64,000 nt of DNA from Crocosphaera watsonii WH 8501 (GTDB lineage: Bacteria > Cyanobacteriota > Cyanobacteriia > Cyanobacteriales > Microcystaceae), in the NCBI RefSeq assembly GCF_000167195.1, contig NZ_AADV02000005.1, positions 62,001 through 126,000 on the forward strand, in the 5' to 3' direction. The notes beneath the pieces were generated by a model. It searched no databases. It saw only the letters and a program-made list of their open reading frames with translations, and had not been told where the DNA came from. The position numbers were made by a program, and so were the translations under genes. Of the stretch, positions 27,717 through 36,360 are shown piece by piece. The stretch's first letter is position 1. The number at the start of each line of letters is the position of its first letter.

Positions 27717-27799
27717 GTGGGTTACGACGGATTACTAATTTCTTGTGATAACCTAAGTTATATCCGTCTAACTCACCCTACAATCTAGGTGTAATTAAC
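27717..27799 (+). promoter_or_regulatory. Upstream module 3 of the PEP-CTERM cluster
   Basis: GTGGGTTACGACGGATTACT at the left, with the complementary arm ATCCGTCTAACTCACCC, then TACAATCTAGGTGTAATTAA and the ATG. It is the third copy of the block described at 25881. Confidence 0.5.
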
Positions 27800-28615
27800 A
27801 TGAAAAATTTTCTAGCGATCTCTTCTTTTTTATCTTTTTCTCCTGTATTATTGAGTTCCCAAGTTTTAGCAGGAACAATAACGCAAAATGGGAATCAACT
27901 TTTAAATAACCCTAATGTCTCTTTCCCGACAATAAGTCCAACTTTAATTGGTGATACTTTAAGATTTAGTACGGCAAATGTTTTTTATGAAACTATATTA
28001 AGATGGGACTTATTCCCTGCTAATACACTAACAGATAATAGTCCAACCGAAATAATAAATATTACTGCTAATTTAGGAAGATTAAGAAGTACAAGTTCAA
28101 GATTACCTGAAGATTGGGACCCAACCATTTATCTTTGGGATGGAACTAATATCATTGGGGGAATTTTAGGAGATAACTTAGGGGGAGCTTTTCAAAGAAT
28201 AGAAGGTACATCTGATGGAACTTCTAATAATCTTTCTCTTATCGGTTCACTATCAGATGCAGGAAATGGTTTTCCTGATATTGGTGAATCTATTGACTTT
28301 AATGTGGAGTTTGAATTAGGACAAACAGAGACTAAAGTAACTTTATCAGGTTTAGGAGAAAGTCTCTCTTATACTACTAATAATTTTGATAGAACTAAAT
28401 CTTTATCTCTTTTAATTACTCGAAACCATCCCTATGAGAGATATGATATTAATTCAATTACTGTGACATCAAATCATGTTGTACCTGAACCTTTAACTAT
28501 ATTAGGTGCAGGAACTGCTGTTGCTTTTGGAATCAGTTTTAAACGGAAAGTTAATCAATCTAAAAACAAGTCAAATGAATCATCATATTTTGAGATTATT
28601 CGTTCCTCAGAATGA
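27800..28615 (+). CDS. PEP-CTERM sorting-domain protein, copy 3
   Basis: 271 residues, intact, closest to copy 2. The signal peptide is FLAISSFLSFSPVLLSSQVL. The body has LRWDLFPANTLTDNSPTEII and TIYLWDGTNIIGGILGDN, and the C-terminal signal is VPEPLTILGAGTAVAFGIS then FKRKVNQSKNKSNESS. The tail past the signal is about 11 residues longer than in copy 2 because the stop has shifted. Confidence 0.85.
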   Translation: MKNFLAISSFLSFSPVLLSSQVLAGTITQNGNQLLNNPNVSFPTISPTLIGDTLRFSTANVFYETILRWDLFPANTLTDNSPTEIINITANLGRLRSTSSRLPEDWDPTIYLWDGTNIIGGILGDNLGGAFQRIEGTSDGTSNNLSLIGSLSDAGNGFPDIGESIDFNVEFELGQTETKVTLSGLGESLSYTTNNFDRTKSLSLLITRNHPYERYDINSITVTSNHVVPEPLTILGAGTAVAFGISFKRKVNQSKNKSNESSYFEIIRSSE

Positions 28616-28716
28616 CATTTATATTCATCTCCGATCAGTTATCTTACCCTCTTGTTCCCCTCCTGGGAGGGGTTAGGGGTTGGTAGGGCCGGGGTGGGTT
28701 GAATATATTGAAAATG

Positions 28717-28800
28717 GTGGCCTGCGAAGGATTATAAATTTCTTGTGATAACCTAATTTATATTAGTCTAAGCCACCCTAAAGTTAAGTATAATTAAAAT
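28717..28800 (+). promoter_or_regulatory. Diverged upstream module before the Uma2 gene
   Basis: GTGGCCTGCGAAGGATTATAAATTTCTTGTGATAACCTAATTTATATTAGTCTAAGCCACCC-type sequence keeps the order of the three PEP-CTERM modules, including TTTCTTGTGATAACCTAA. It lies 27 bp before an unrelated gene, so the block is either an interspersed element or a reusable promoter. Confidence 0.45.
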
Positions 28801-28826
28801 AAGAGTTAACTCAGACACTCAAAATT

Positions 28827-29408
28827 ATGTTAAAAATTAAACCTAAATTTGAAACTTTTGAAGACTATTTAGCTTACGATAATAATAGTGATAAATGGTA
28901 TGAATTATTTAATGGAGAATTAGTTGAGATGCCTCCAGAATCAGGAATTAATGTACAGATTGCCAATCGTTTATTTCTCATCTTTGCCCTGTTATTAGGA
29001 ACCGATAAAGTTAGGGGTCAAGGGTTAGAATTAGAAGTGAGAGGAGAACCTAGAAACCGTTATCCAGACCTTACCATAATTAGAGAAGAACATATCAATT
29101 TATTAGCAAAACGTAATACAATTCGTTTGTTTATGCCTCCTCCTTTATTAGTAGTAGAAGTTGTTAGTCCTGGGGAATTACAACGCAACAGAGACTATAT
29201 TGCAAAACGGAGACAATATGAAGATTGCGCTATTCCTGAGTATTGGATAATTGATCCTGAAGCTGAAAATATATTAGTATTAGAATTGAAGGATAAAACA
29301 TACATTGAGGTGGGAGAGTTTTCAGCAGATAATAGAATTATATCCCCTCAATTTCCTCGATTAGATTTAACTCCATCGCAACTTTTTCAGCCATCTGTAG
29401 GGGTTTAA
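28827..29408 (+). CDS. Uma2 family (DUF820) PD-(D/E)XK-type protein
   Basis: 193 residues typical of the very abundant cyanobacterial Uma2 family, predicted restriction-endonuclease-like proteins. The core has YPDLTIIREEH (Asp), PPLLVVEVVSPGEL (Glu) and RDYIAKRRQYEDC (Lys). These supply a candidate D-E-K active site, with YWIIDPEAENI after it. The true biological role of Uma2 proteins is not established. It is intact and has its own upstream module. Confidence 0.85.
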   Translation: MLKIKPKFETFEDYLAYDNNSDKWYELFNGELVEMPPESGINVQIANRLFLIFALLLGTDKVRGQGLELEVRGEPRNRYPDLTIIREEHINLLAKRNTIRLFMPPPLLVVEVVSPGELQRNRDYIAKRRQYEDCAIPEYWIIDPEAENILVLELKDKTYIEVGEFSADNRIISPQFPRLDLTPSQLFQPSVGV

Positions 29409-29437
29409 TATTATTAAAATTACAGTTTTGTAATAGG

Positions 29438-29977
29438 TTATCGCTGTTGAGTCATTGCGACGATAGCTTCTACTGTTAAGTCTAAAATATTATCAAGGGT
29501 AGGAAGTTTATCATTTCCAGCAAAAATAAGGGGTAATTCTTGTCCATCCCAAACCCAAATTTGTTTTCGTTGAATATCAATTAAGCAAGCAAGTTTTGTT
29601 CCATTACTTAAACAGTGTAATATCTTTTTTTGTAAGTCTAATATGTTTTGATCAGGGGATCTAATTTCTATTAACCAATCTGGTGAACCTTGTAGGGGTC
29701 CATCGTCATCACCAAGGCGCTCATATTTAACAACTACTATATCAGGTACAGGAGAAAAAGGGGGAACAATACACCGTAGTTCTTGAATCGCTTCGTATGC
29801 TTTACTTTTATTATTAATTGTGTTGACTAGGTTGCGCTGAAGACGAGAATGAAATAAGGTAGGCATGGGCTTTTGTTTAGCTTGTCCATTGATAAATTCC
29901 CACGCTGGACTTGCTTCAATATTGGGTTGCTTAAGGAAAGTGTTTAAGGAGTTAGTAATACTAGGAGTTTGCATCAT
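29438..29977 (-). CDS. Uma2 family (DUF820) PD-(D/E)XK-type protein
   Basis: 179 residues, convergent with the previous Uma2 gene but of a different subgroup. Active-site-like pieces are VPDIVVVKYERL (Asp), PDWLIEIRSPDQ (Glu) and LDLQKKILHCLSNG (Lys). KLACLIDIQRKQIWVWDG follows, as is usual for the C-terminal half. It looks intact. Function is unproven. Confidence 0.8.
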   Translation of the reverse strand: MMQTPSITNSLNTFLKQPNIEASPAWEFINGQAKQKPMPTLFHSRLQRNLVNTINNKSKAYEAIQELRCIVPPFSPVPDIVVVKYERLGDDDGPLQGSPDWLIEIRSPDQNILDLQKKILHCLSNGTKLACLIDIQRKQIWVWDGQELPLIFAGNDKLPTLDNILDLTVEAIVAMTQQR

Positions 29978-30004
29978 TAAGTTATCTCTAATAGCATGAA
30001 AAGG

Positions 30005-30199
30005 TTATGTAATTATTATTGCATCAGAGGATAGATCAATTGTGTCTGGTTGTAGATACAATTCAATCGATTCTTTTATATTTTGTAAAGCTTCTTCTTC
30101 TGTTTCTCCACAAGAGGTACATCCTGGTAACTCTGGACACCAAACAGCAAAATTACCTGTTTCTGAATCTTTCTCAAGAAGAACACGCCATTTATTCAT
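30005..30199 (-). CDS. HicB-like antitoxin family protein (solo)
   Basis: 64 residues with the HicB/UPF0150 pattern: KWRVLLEKDSETGNFAVWCP, LPGCTSCGETEEEALQNIKE and SIELYLQPD. In full toxin-antitoxin systems HicB neutralises the HicA ribonuclease, but no HicA-like ORF lies next to it. It may be an orphan regulator or a remnant. It sits 27 bp upstream of the minus-strand Uma2 gene and may be co-transcribed with it. Confidence 0.75.
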   Translation of the reverse strand: MNKWRVLLEKDSETGNFAVWCPELPGCTSCGETEEEALQNIKESIELYLQPDTIDLSSDAIIIT

Positions 30200-30325
30200 A
30201 TTGTTTATACTCTACTTATTTTTATGTTTCTATTTTAGCATAATGAGCATAATGCTATTATGCCCTTACAATATATAAAATAGCATTATCTAAATTTTAG
30301 GGTGCATTAAGCAAGTGTAATTCAC

Positions 30326-31041
30326 CTAATCATAATTCAAATCAGCAAAAGGTAAGAACAAACTATCCTCAATTTCTTCTCTCACTTCTCGACTAACATA
30401 ACACTCACTATTTAAACACTCCATTAAGAGTTTATTAGCAGTTAAATATTGCTTAAGTAATTCAATTTGCTGCTGGTTAAAGTTCCATTCGTGACCAATA
30501 TTACGATATTTAATCATCGCTTGTCTGAGTTCATTTTTCCAAGTTGCACCATTATTTTTCCACCACTGCTTTTTTATCTCTCTATCTAAATCTCTATCTG
30601 GTAATTGTTGTTGCAATTGTTGTAATATTTCTCTTAGTTTTCGATCTAGACAATGTTTTATAGCGCTGTTAAGGTCGGGGGAGAGGTCAAGGAGTTTAAG
30701 GTTGATGTCCTGGGAGAAATCGCAGGAGAGGTAGAGGGACAGGTAGAGGTCGAGGTAGAGGGAGAAGTTACGGTCGTGGTCGAGGGAGGGGTGGAGGGAG
30801 TAGTAAAACTCTCTAATAGCTGCAATTTTCTGATCTGCTTCCACTGAATTACTTTTATCTCTCACCCAAACTAAATATTCTTGTAATCTTGTTTCATTTG
30901 CGAGAAATTGATCAATATTTCGTTTCATTAACGATAATAAACGATCCGCAGGTTCTAATAGAGTTGCTGTTAATAAAAAAACTTCTTTCCATCGCTTTTC
31001 AAATACATGATCTGCTAAATCAATTAAAGCAGTTTCTAACT
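30326..31041 (-). pseudogene. C-terminal remnant of a NACHT-family NTPase
   Basis: The minus-strand frame is open from the IS edge (about 31041, ELETALIDLADHVFEKRW) to 30326. It has the helical C-terminal region found in cyanobacterial NACHT NTPases: DRLLSLMKRNIDQFL, an alternating Leu/Asp repeat (SLYLDLYLSLYLSCDFS), WWKNNGATWKNELRQAMIKY, RNIGHEWNF and CYVSREVREEIED. The NACHT ATPase and any effector domain are missing. NACHT proteins of the STAND class are often immune sensors. The family call rests on this C-terminal pattern only. Confidence 0.6.
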
Positions 31042-31172
31042 CCTTGGACTTTGGACAAAAAAAAGTTTGTTAGCGTATATTTTACGCTAAACTAAAATCC
31101 CAAAATATCGGCTCTGTATCAGTCAATAAAATTGGCTGACAAATAGGGCTAATCTATAGATTCTGAGGAAAA

Positions 31173-32612
31173 CTAAGGAGCTTTTAAGTTTTCAGTTGAT
31201 TTTTTGCTCCCTTTCTTGATAACATCATGACGAGTTCGTGGGGCTTTTTTGTAACCTTTAATACGTCCGGAAGAAAAACCTCGACGTTTGGGAAATTTGG
31301 CGAAAGTCCCCAAGGTCGTAATTATTCTTGAAAAGTCTCTTTGAACTAGACTAGGGGTGATTTTGATGGATTTATTAGTCTTCAAATACTGTTCCCAATC
31401 ACGGGGTAAAACCACAGCTAATTTTCTGGCAGCCCACAAATTTACATAAGAAAGAAGTGTTAGTTTAAACCAATTTTCTTCATGATGTACATCGGGAGTT
31501 AAATAAGATGTCATCAATAATCTTTGTTTACCAAATCGAAAAAGATGTTCCATGTCATAACGTTGTCGATAACACTGATAACAATCAACTAAACTTAACT
31601 CATCGCGCCGAGAACCAATAACAATAAGCCACATAGGTTTCCAAATACTATTTCTTTCTTGATCTCTGACAACAATCTGGAGTAAAGTAAAGGAGTGATT
31701 GTTCATTTTATAGTTTTTAGTTCCTCTCATTAACATCTGTTTCCATCCCGAAATAGTCACTGTTAATTGACGACCTTTTTTCGTTGTAAAGGGAACATGA
31801 TGAACTTCATCAGGTTCAGTCCAAGTTTTGTCATCTTTAAGGTCAAATTTATCCCCATACCAACGGGGATGTCCCGAAGTTTTGGCTTGATTTGGGTCCC
31901 GAATAAATTGACGATAAAAAACTCGGTCACTTCTAACTCTTGTAATAGTAACTACGTCTTCATGCTTAACTTGTTCCCCAATAAAATCCTTTTGGCTGTA
32001 GTCACTATCAGCCACTAAGACAGATAATTTATCAGAAAATAAAGAACTTTGCCAGATTTTTTTTAGTTGTTGATTGCCTTGATTTACTCCTTTATGTTTA
32101 GAGGGGACTAGCTCTCCTGATAAGGGGACAGCCCAAGGGACTTTTTCTGTGTCTATTTGGTCAGGTAAAGCGCAGACAACGGAATAACAATGTCCAATAT
32201 TAATGGGTTTATTTCCCTTAATTGGATTGGGGTAATGAATAAAGGTTTTATCCGCTAACGTTTCGGCAAACCGTCGTGGACAGGGAGTTGTGTCAATACC
32301 AAATAAGTTATAATGTTTTGAAGTGGGAGGAACTGTTCTCGATACCGCTGAAAATAAAGTCTCAATTCTCTGTTCATAATTAGGGTCAGTTTGAGTGGGT
32401 AAAAACTCTTGAATTCCTCTATATAAACTGTTATAATCTCTTCTAAATAAAGGATTGAGAGACAATTCAACGACTGAGTGAGCTTGTTGGTTACTGGAGA
32501 GGGCATCGAGTAATTCTATAATAGTTTCTTTTCTAACTTTTAGTCCTTGGAAGAGGTTAGACCTCCACACCAGGAATTCCTCGACAGATGTAGCCGTTTC
32601 ATTTTTGGTCAT
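31173..32612 (-). CDS. IS701-like DDE transposase
   Basis: 479 residues without interruption. The catalytic core features are LFGIDTTPCPRRFAETLADK (first Asp), SVLVADSDYSQKDFIG (second Asp) and QRYDMEHLFRFGKQRLLM (Glu in the IS4-type Y-x-x-x-E region). A basic, Lys-rich C-terminus follows. The start follows an AT-rich leader beginning at 32612. I place it in the IS4 superfamily, IS701-like, from this layout; the exact ISfinder family would need a search. Confidence 0.75.
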   Translation of the reverse strand: MTKNETATSVEEFLVWRSNLFQGLKVRKETIIELLDALSSNQQAHSVVELSLNPLFRRDYNSLYRGIQEFLPTQTDPNYEQRIETLFSAVSRTVPPTSKHYNLFGIDTTPCPRRFAETLADKTFIHYPNPIKGNKPINIGHCYSVVCALPDQIDTEKVPWAVPLSGELVPSKHKGVNQGNQQLKKIWQSSLFSDKLSVLVADSDYSQKDFIGEQVKHEDVVTITRVRSDRVFYRQFIRDPNQAKTSGHPRWYGDKFDLKDDKTWTEPDEVHHVPFTTKKGRQLTVTISGWKQMLMRGTKNYKMNNHSFTLLQIVVRDQERNSIWKPMWLIVIGSRRDELSLVDCYQCYRQRYDMEHLFRFGKQRLLMTSYLTPDVHHEENWFKLTLLSYVNLWAARKLAVVLPRDWEQYLKTNKSIKITPSLVQRDFSRIITTLGTFAKFPKRRGFSSGRIKGYKKAPRTRHDVIKKGSKKSTENLKAP

Positions 32613-32691
32613 TTTTAAAATTTATTACCTTATAAATTAGCGGAATATATACGCTAACATCAAAAGAGGTTGTTTGTTACAGTTAAGGCTA

Positions 32692-33087
32692 ATGTCATAA
32701 CATTCCGAACTTAAGACCAGTCAAGATGTCCACCTGAGAGCCAAACAAATTAAGAGTCTAATTCGCTCTCTTAAACAGAAAATAAAAAAAATTGAACGGG
32801 AAGGGGAAGTAGCACCAGCTAATTGTCATATTATTCGTTATCAGGTTAATGGAAAGGGAACAATCTACTGGTATTATAAACTACAGGCTGCTGAATCAAT
32901 TTTTCCTATGGCCACTAATAATGAGAAAAAAACCAAATATAAATATTTAGGACGAGCCGGAAGTTCTGCTCATATTGATGCTGTAGAAAAACTCACTAGA
33001 AGAAATCTCATTGATGAATTAGAACGAGTCATTCAATCTCTAACTGAAAGCTACTTAGATATCTATATTGGAACCGAAACTGAATGA
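32692..33087 (+). pseudogene. IS passenger ORF with a stop at codon 3
   Basis: Divergent from the transposase and inside the same inverted repeats. The frame reads M-S-TAA, then HSELKTSQDVHLRAKQIKSL on through IRYQVNGKGTIYWYYKLQAA and KYKYLGRAGSSAHIDAVEKL, ending YIGTETE (131 codons). A Glu codon probably mutated to TAA at 32698-32700. No other in-frame ATG, GTG or TTG is usable until far downstream. The small basic protein, possibly binding nucleic acid, is unknown to me; its place suggests an accessory factor of this IS. Confidence 0.6.
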
Positions 33088-33299
33088 AGCTATTTAACAT
33101 TTAAAATCCCCTAAAAAGATGGAAAGAGAGTTTTTAAAATCACCTTAATCCTCTATTTTAGCTCTGGAGATATGTTTAGCGTAAAATTTACGCTAACAAT
33201 TGTTTTTTATCCAAAGTCCAAGGAAACAATACCAAAGACTATCTCAACTTTTTAAAACAAGTATTCCTAGCAGAAATAGAAAGTAATAGCAACCCGGCG

Positions 33300-35465
33300 G
33301 TGGTTTATCCCATCCTACAGCAGCATCAACACCTATTAGATGATGTCTTGGCCCAACTCCTGCCACAATGGATAAAACATGGCGTTTCTCAAATCAACCC
33401 AGAAGAAACTGCGGCCATAGTCGGGGTGATTGAAAATTTATGTATTCATATTAGTCAGTTTCCTTTGGGAAGTCGAGCAAATAATCTAGAAATTGCCATT
33501 AAAGAGTATGAAACGGTGTTAGAAATGCGTCCCCGTGCAACAATGGCAGAACAATGGGCCATGACACAAAATAATCTGGGGAATGCTTATAGCGATCGCA
33601 TCCGAGGGGAAATGGACCAGAATATAGAACATGCGATCGAAGCTTATGAGCAGTCTTTACAAGTCTATACCCGTGACGCTTTTCCTGAACAATGGGCCAT
33701 GACACAAAATAATCTGGGGAATGCTTATTATAGTCGCATCCGAGGGGAAAGGGCCCAGAATATAGAACATGCGATCGAAGCTTATGAGCAGTCTTTACAA
33801 GTAAGAACCCCCACAGCATTTCCTCTAGACTGTTTACAAACAGGACGAAACTTAGGGAATATTGGGAAAGCAGAAAAAGACTGGGAAACTGCTATGAAAG
33901 GGTACGGACAAGCTATTGCGGGGGTGGAACAAAGTCGAGATTGGGCGATTACCCAGTACAGTAAGAAGGAAATACTAGGGGATGCTATCGGTGTTTATCA
34001 TGGGATGATAGAAGTGTGTTATCAGGCAGGGCAGTTAGACAGGGCGTTTACCACCGTAGAAAGCAATAAATCTCGCTATTTAGTGGAATTATTGGCTGCC
34101 ACCACGGTTAATATTCCCGATACTGCTACAGATGACCAAAGACAAGTTTATCAAGCATATCAACAGTTACGTCGTCGTCTGGATATCTCTGGGTTGCAGT
34201 CAGGAAACAGTGAAGAATTAAACAGCGAGCGTCTACAATTAAACGAGTTATTAAATGAGATCAAAGGTTTCGATCCTAACTTTGCCGTCACCCAAAAGGT
34301 GGAAAGGATTAAATTATCAGAAATACAAAGCATATTAGACCCAAAAACCGTTATTTGGGAATGGTATATAAGTGATGACAAGTTTTATTGTTTCGTCATT
34401 ACTGAAAATAGCATTGATGTGGTCATTAGTAATGAGCAGCAGTTAGAGCAATTAAAAGACTGGAGTAACGGTTATTTTGATAGTTATGTGCAGGAAAACT
34501 GGAACACTTTACCCGAAAAATTAGGGTATTTTTGGGAGACATTACTTTTACCGCAAGTGTTAGAGAAAACCCCGAAACACTGTGATGAATTAATTCTCAT
34601 TCCCCATCAATATTTACATATTTTCCCCATTCATGCGGTTTATAACCCCGAAAATAATCTAAGTTTAGCAGAGACATTTAAACAAGGTATTCAATATAGT
34701 CCCAGTTGCCAACTGCTGCAAAAAATAGAGAAAAAATCTCGTCAAAGGAAAGAGCCAAAACCTTTATTTTTCGGGATACAGAATCCTACAGAAGACCTAT
34801 TTTATGGTGGTTTAGAAGTGGAAATTATTGCCGAAAGCTTCAAACCAGATACTTTTGTTTTGAAAGAAAAAGAAGCCAGCAAAACAAAGTTATTAGAAGT
34901 AAATAATATTCAACAATTACGTCGAAGTCGTTATCTTCATTTTTCCTGTCACGGAAGCTTTAACCTTGATTCACCCTTAGATTCCTTTTTACTTTTAGCA
35001 GGAGAAACAGATAAAGATAGGTTAAACGAACAAGAGTTAGAAACCTTCAAAAATGAAGGATTTTTGAAAGATGAAAAAGGCGTAATTAAACCTATTCAAA
35101 AATTAACACTAGAAGATATTTTTGAAAAGATAAACCTACCCCAATGTGAGTTAGTTATCTTATCAGCTTGTCGAACAGGGTTAACAGGTTTAAGTAAAGG
35201 AGTTGACGAATATATTGGGTTAGGGAGTGGATTTTTGTACGCAGGAAGTCTTCATGTAATTAATAGTTTATGGAGTGTTGGGGAATTTTCCACAGCTATT
35301 TTAATGATTCGTTTTTATCAATTGATGTTCGACAAAAATAATCCTGTATCCATTCATTTAGCCTTACAAAAAGCACAAAATTGGATGAAAAGGGTTACAA
35401 AAAAAGACAGAATTGATTGGTTAACTACTTTGCCATTTAAAGATAAAAAACCTTACAAGATATGA
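33300..35465 (+). CDS. TPR-CHAT caspase-like protease, 5' end lost at IS
   Basis: 721 residues from GTG 33300; the frame is open to the IS edge at 33225, so the natural N-terminus is missing. Two near-identical TPR-like repeats (EQWAMTQNNLGNAY...IEHAIEAYEQSLQV) occur at about residues 80-170. The C-terminal CHAT domain (about 450-721) has the catalytic His in YLHFSCHGSFN (about 551) and Cys in LVILSACRTGL (about 624), then GLGSGFLYAGSLHVINSLWS. CHAT proteases are clan CD peptidases, several of which act in prokaryotic immunity by cleaving effectors. The peptidase domain is intact; sensing by the N-terminus may be impaired. Confidence 0.85.
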   Translation: MVYPILQQHQHLLDDVLAQLLPQWIKHGVSQINPEETAAIVGVIENLCIHISQFPLGSRANNLEIAIKEYETVLEMRPRATMAEQWAMTQNNLGNAYSDRIRGEMDQNIEHAIEAYEQSLQVYTRDAFPEQWAMTQNNLGNAYYSRIRGERAQNIEHAIEAYEQSLQVRTPTAFPLDCLQTGRNLGNIGKAEKDWETAMKGYGQAIAGVEQSRDWAITQYSKKEILGDAIGVYHGMIEVCYQAGQLDRAFTTVESNKSRYLVELLAATTVNIPDTATDDQRQVYQAYQQLRRRLDISGLQSGNSEELNSERLQLNELLNEIKGFDPNFAVTQKVERIKLSEIQSILDPKTVIWEWYISDDKFYCFVITENSIDVVISNEQQLEQLKDWSNGYFDSYVQENWNTLPEKLGYFWETLLLPQVLEKTPKHCDELILIPHQYLHIFPIHAVYNPENNLSLAETFKQGIQYSPSCQLLQKIEKKSRQRKEPKPLFFGIQNPTEDLFYGGLEVEIIAESFKPDTFVLKEKEASKTKLLEVNNIQQLRRSRYLHFSCHGSFNLDSPLDSFLLLAGETDKDRLNEQELETFKNEGFLKDEKGVIKPIQKLTLEDIFEKINLPQCELVILSACRTGLTGLSKGVDEYIGLGSGFLYAGSLHVINSLWSVGEFSTAILMIRFYQLMFDKNNPVSIHLALQKAQNWMKRVTKKDRIDWLTTLPFKDKKPYKI

Positions 35466-35973
35466 TCATTTATTTAAGACTAAATTATAATGAAAACCCA
35501 CCATTTAAACACCCCAAATATTGGGCAGCGTTTTGTAGTTTAGGAAAAGTAGAGTCAACAAACAGTTAACAGTTAACAGTTAGCAGTTAACTGTTTGAAG
35601 ATACAAAAAATGGTTAGTACATTGTTTGTATCTTTAAACTGTCATTCCGAGGTAGGAGGAATCTCTGTAACCTTTTAACTACAATGAGTAGTATTATGTA
35701 TAAACGTAGCAATCAGGTTTCAGTTGTGAGAAAATAGAAGAAGAGGATTTATTCTCGCTTCTCACATATCATTATTGACTACTATAGCAATCAGTTATCA
35801 GTTGTGAGAATTAAGTGAATTGTAATCCCCCCTAACCCCCCAACCCCCCTTATTAAGGGGGGATCATAAAGGGGGAACTGAAGGGGGGATCTCGACGTTC
35901 TCATGAATCATTCGGTGATTGCTATATCTCTTCTCTTTTAATTTTATTTTCACCTACCTACTTAATTAACATC
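35466..35973. repeat. Non-coding stretch with several short repeats
   Basis: I see no gene. AACAGTTAACAGTTAACAGT (about 35561-35580) is a short tandem repeat. An element bounded by CTATAGCAATCAG (about 35782) and GGTGATTGCTATA (about 35920) encloses C-rich CCCCCCTAACCCCCC and its complement GGGGGGATC, giving a large foldable structure. The GGAGGAATCTCT tail resembles ones elsewhere in the window. Confidence 0.5.
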
Positions 35974-36360
35974 ATGACAGAATCAATCACCTTAGAAACA
36001 ATTCAAGCTTTTATTTACCTAATAAAGCAAGAAGATAAAAGTATTTTTCCTGATCATTTTCAAAGTTTATCCCAACTTAACCAAAACTTAGAAAACTTAA
36101 CAAGTGAAGAAGATTTTGACGTAGCTAATATCATTTTAGACTGGTGTGAGAACTATCCTAACATTAAACAAGCATTACGAGAAGCTTGTAACAAGAGAAA
36201 ATCAACAAAAGATATTGTAGAAAATGAGGAACAAATACCCCAAAATATTAATCATCAAAATGAAGAGGGAATAATTACAAATAAAATTTTAGTCCGTAAA
36301 ACGATTGAAACTGCCTTAAAACAACAGACACAAGCTGCTGATTCTGAAAACAATGAATGA
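35974..36360 (+). CDS. Small acidic protein upstream of a membrane protein
   Basis: 128 residues, not recognised. The first about 75 residues are helical (TLETIQAFIYLIKQEDKSIF and EEDFDVANIILDWCENYPNI), compact enough to be a small protein-interaction domain of the effector-associated type. The C-terminal half is a polar linker rich in Asn, Glu and Gln with a helix at the end (LVRKTIETALKQQTQ). Its stop overlaps the start of the next gene by 8 bp, so the two are translationally coupled and probably work together. The adaptor idea is inference. Confidence 0.6.
   Translation: MTESITLETIQAFIYLIKQEDKSIFPDHFQSLSQLNQNLENLTSEEDFDVANIILDWCENYPNIKQALREACNKRKSTKDIVENEEQIPQNINHQNEEGIITNKILVRKTIETALKQQTQAADSENNE

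Larger units (their letters stand above)
31042..33223 (-). mobile_element. IS701/IS4-superfamily element with a passenger ORF
   Basis: Ends CCTTGGACTTTGGA (31042-31055) and TCCAAAGTCCAAGG (33210-33223) are exact complements. Just inside each end is a palindrome GTTAGCGTA...TACGCTAA (31070-31091 and 33177-33197). The element is about 2.18 kb. It encodes a minus-strand transposase and a plus-strand ORF. The left flank is the NACHT remnant and the right flank is the CHAT gene, each missing its 5' end, so DNA between them has been lost. Confidence 0.75.

Noticed and set aside
30653-30847. Plus-strand ORF rich in Val and Glu (GEVEGQVEVEVEGEV)
   Set aside because: It is the antisense shadow of the Leu/Asp repeat in the NACHT C-terminal remnant.
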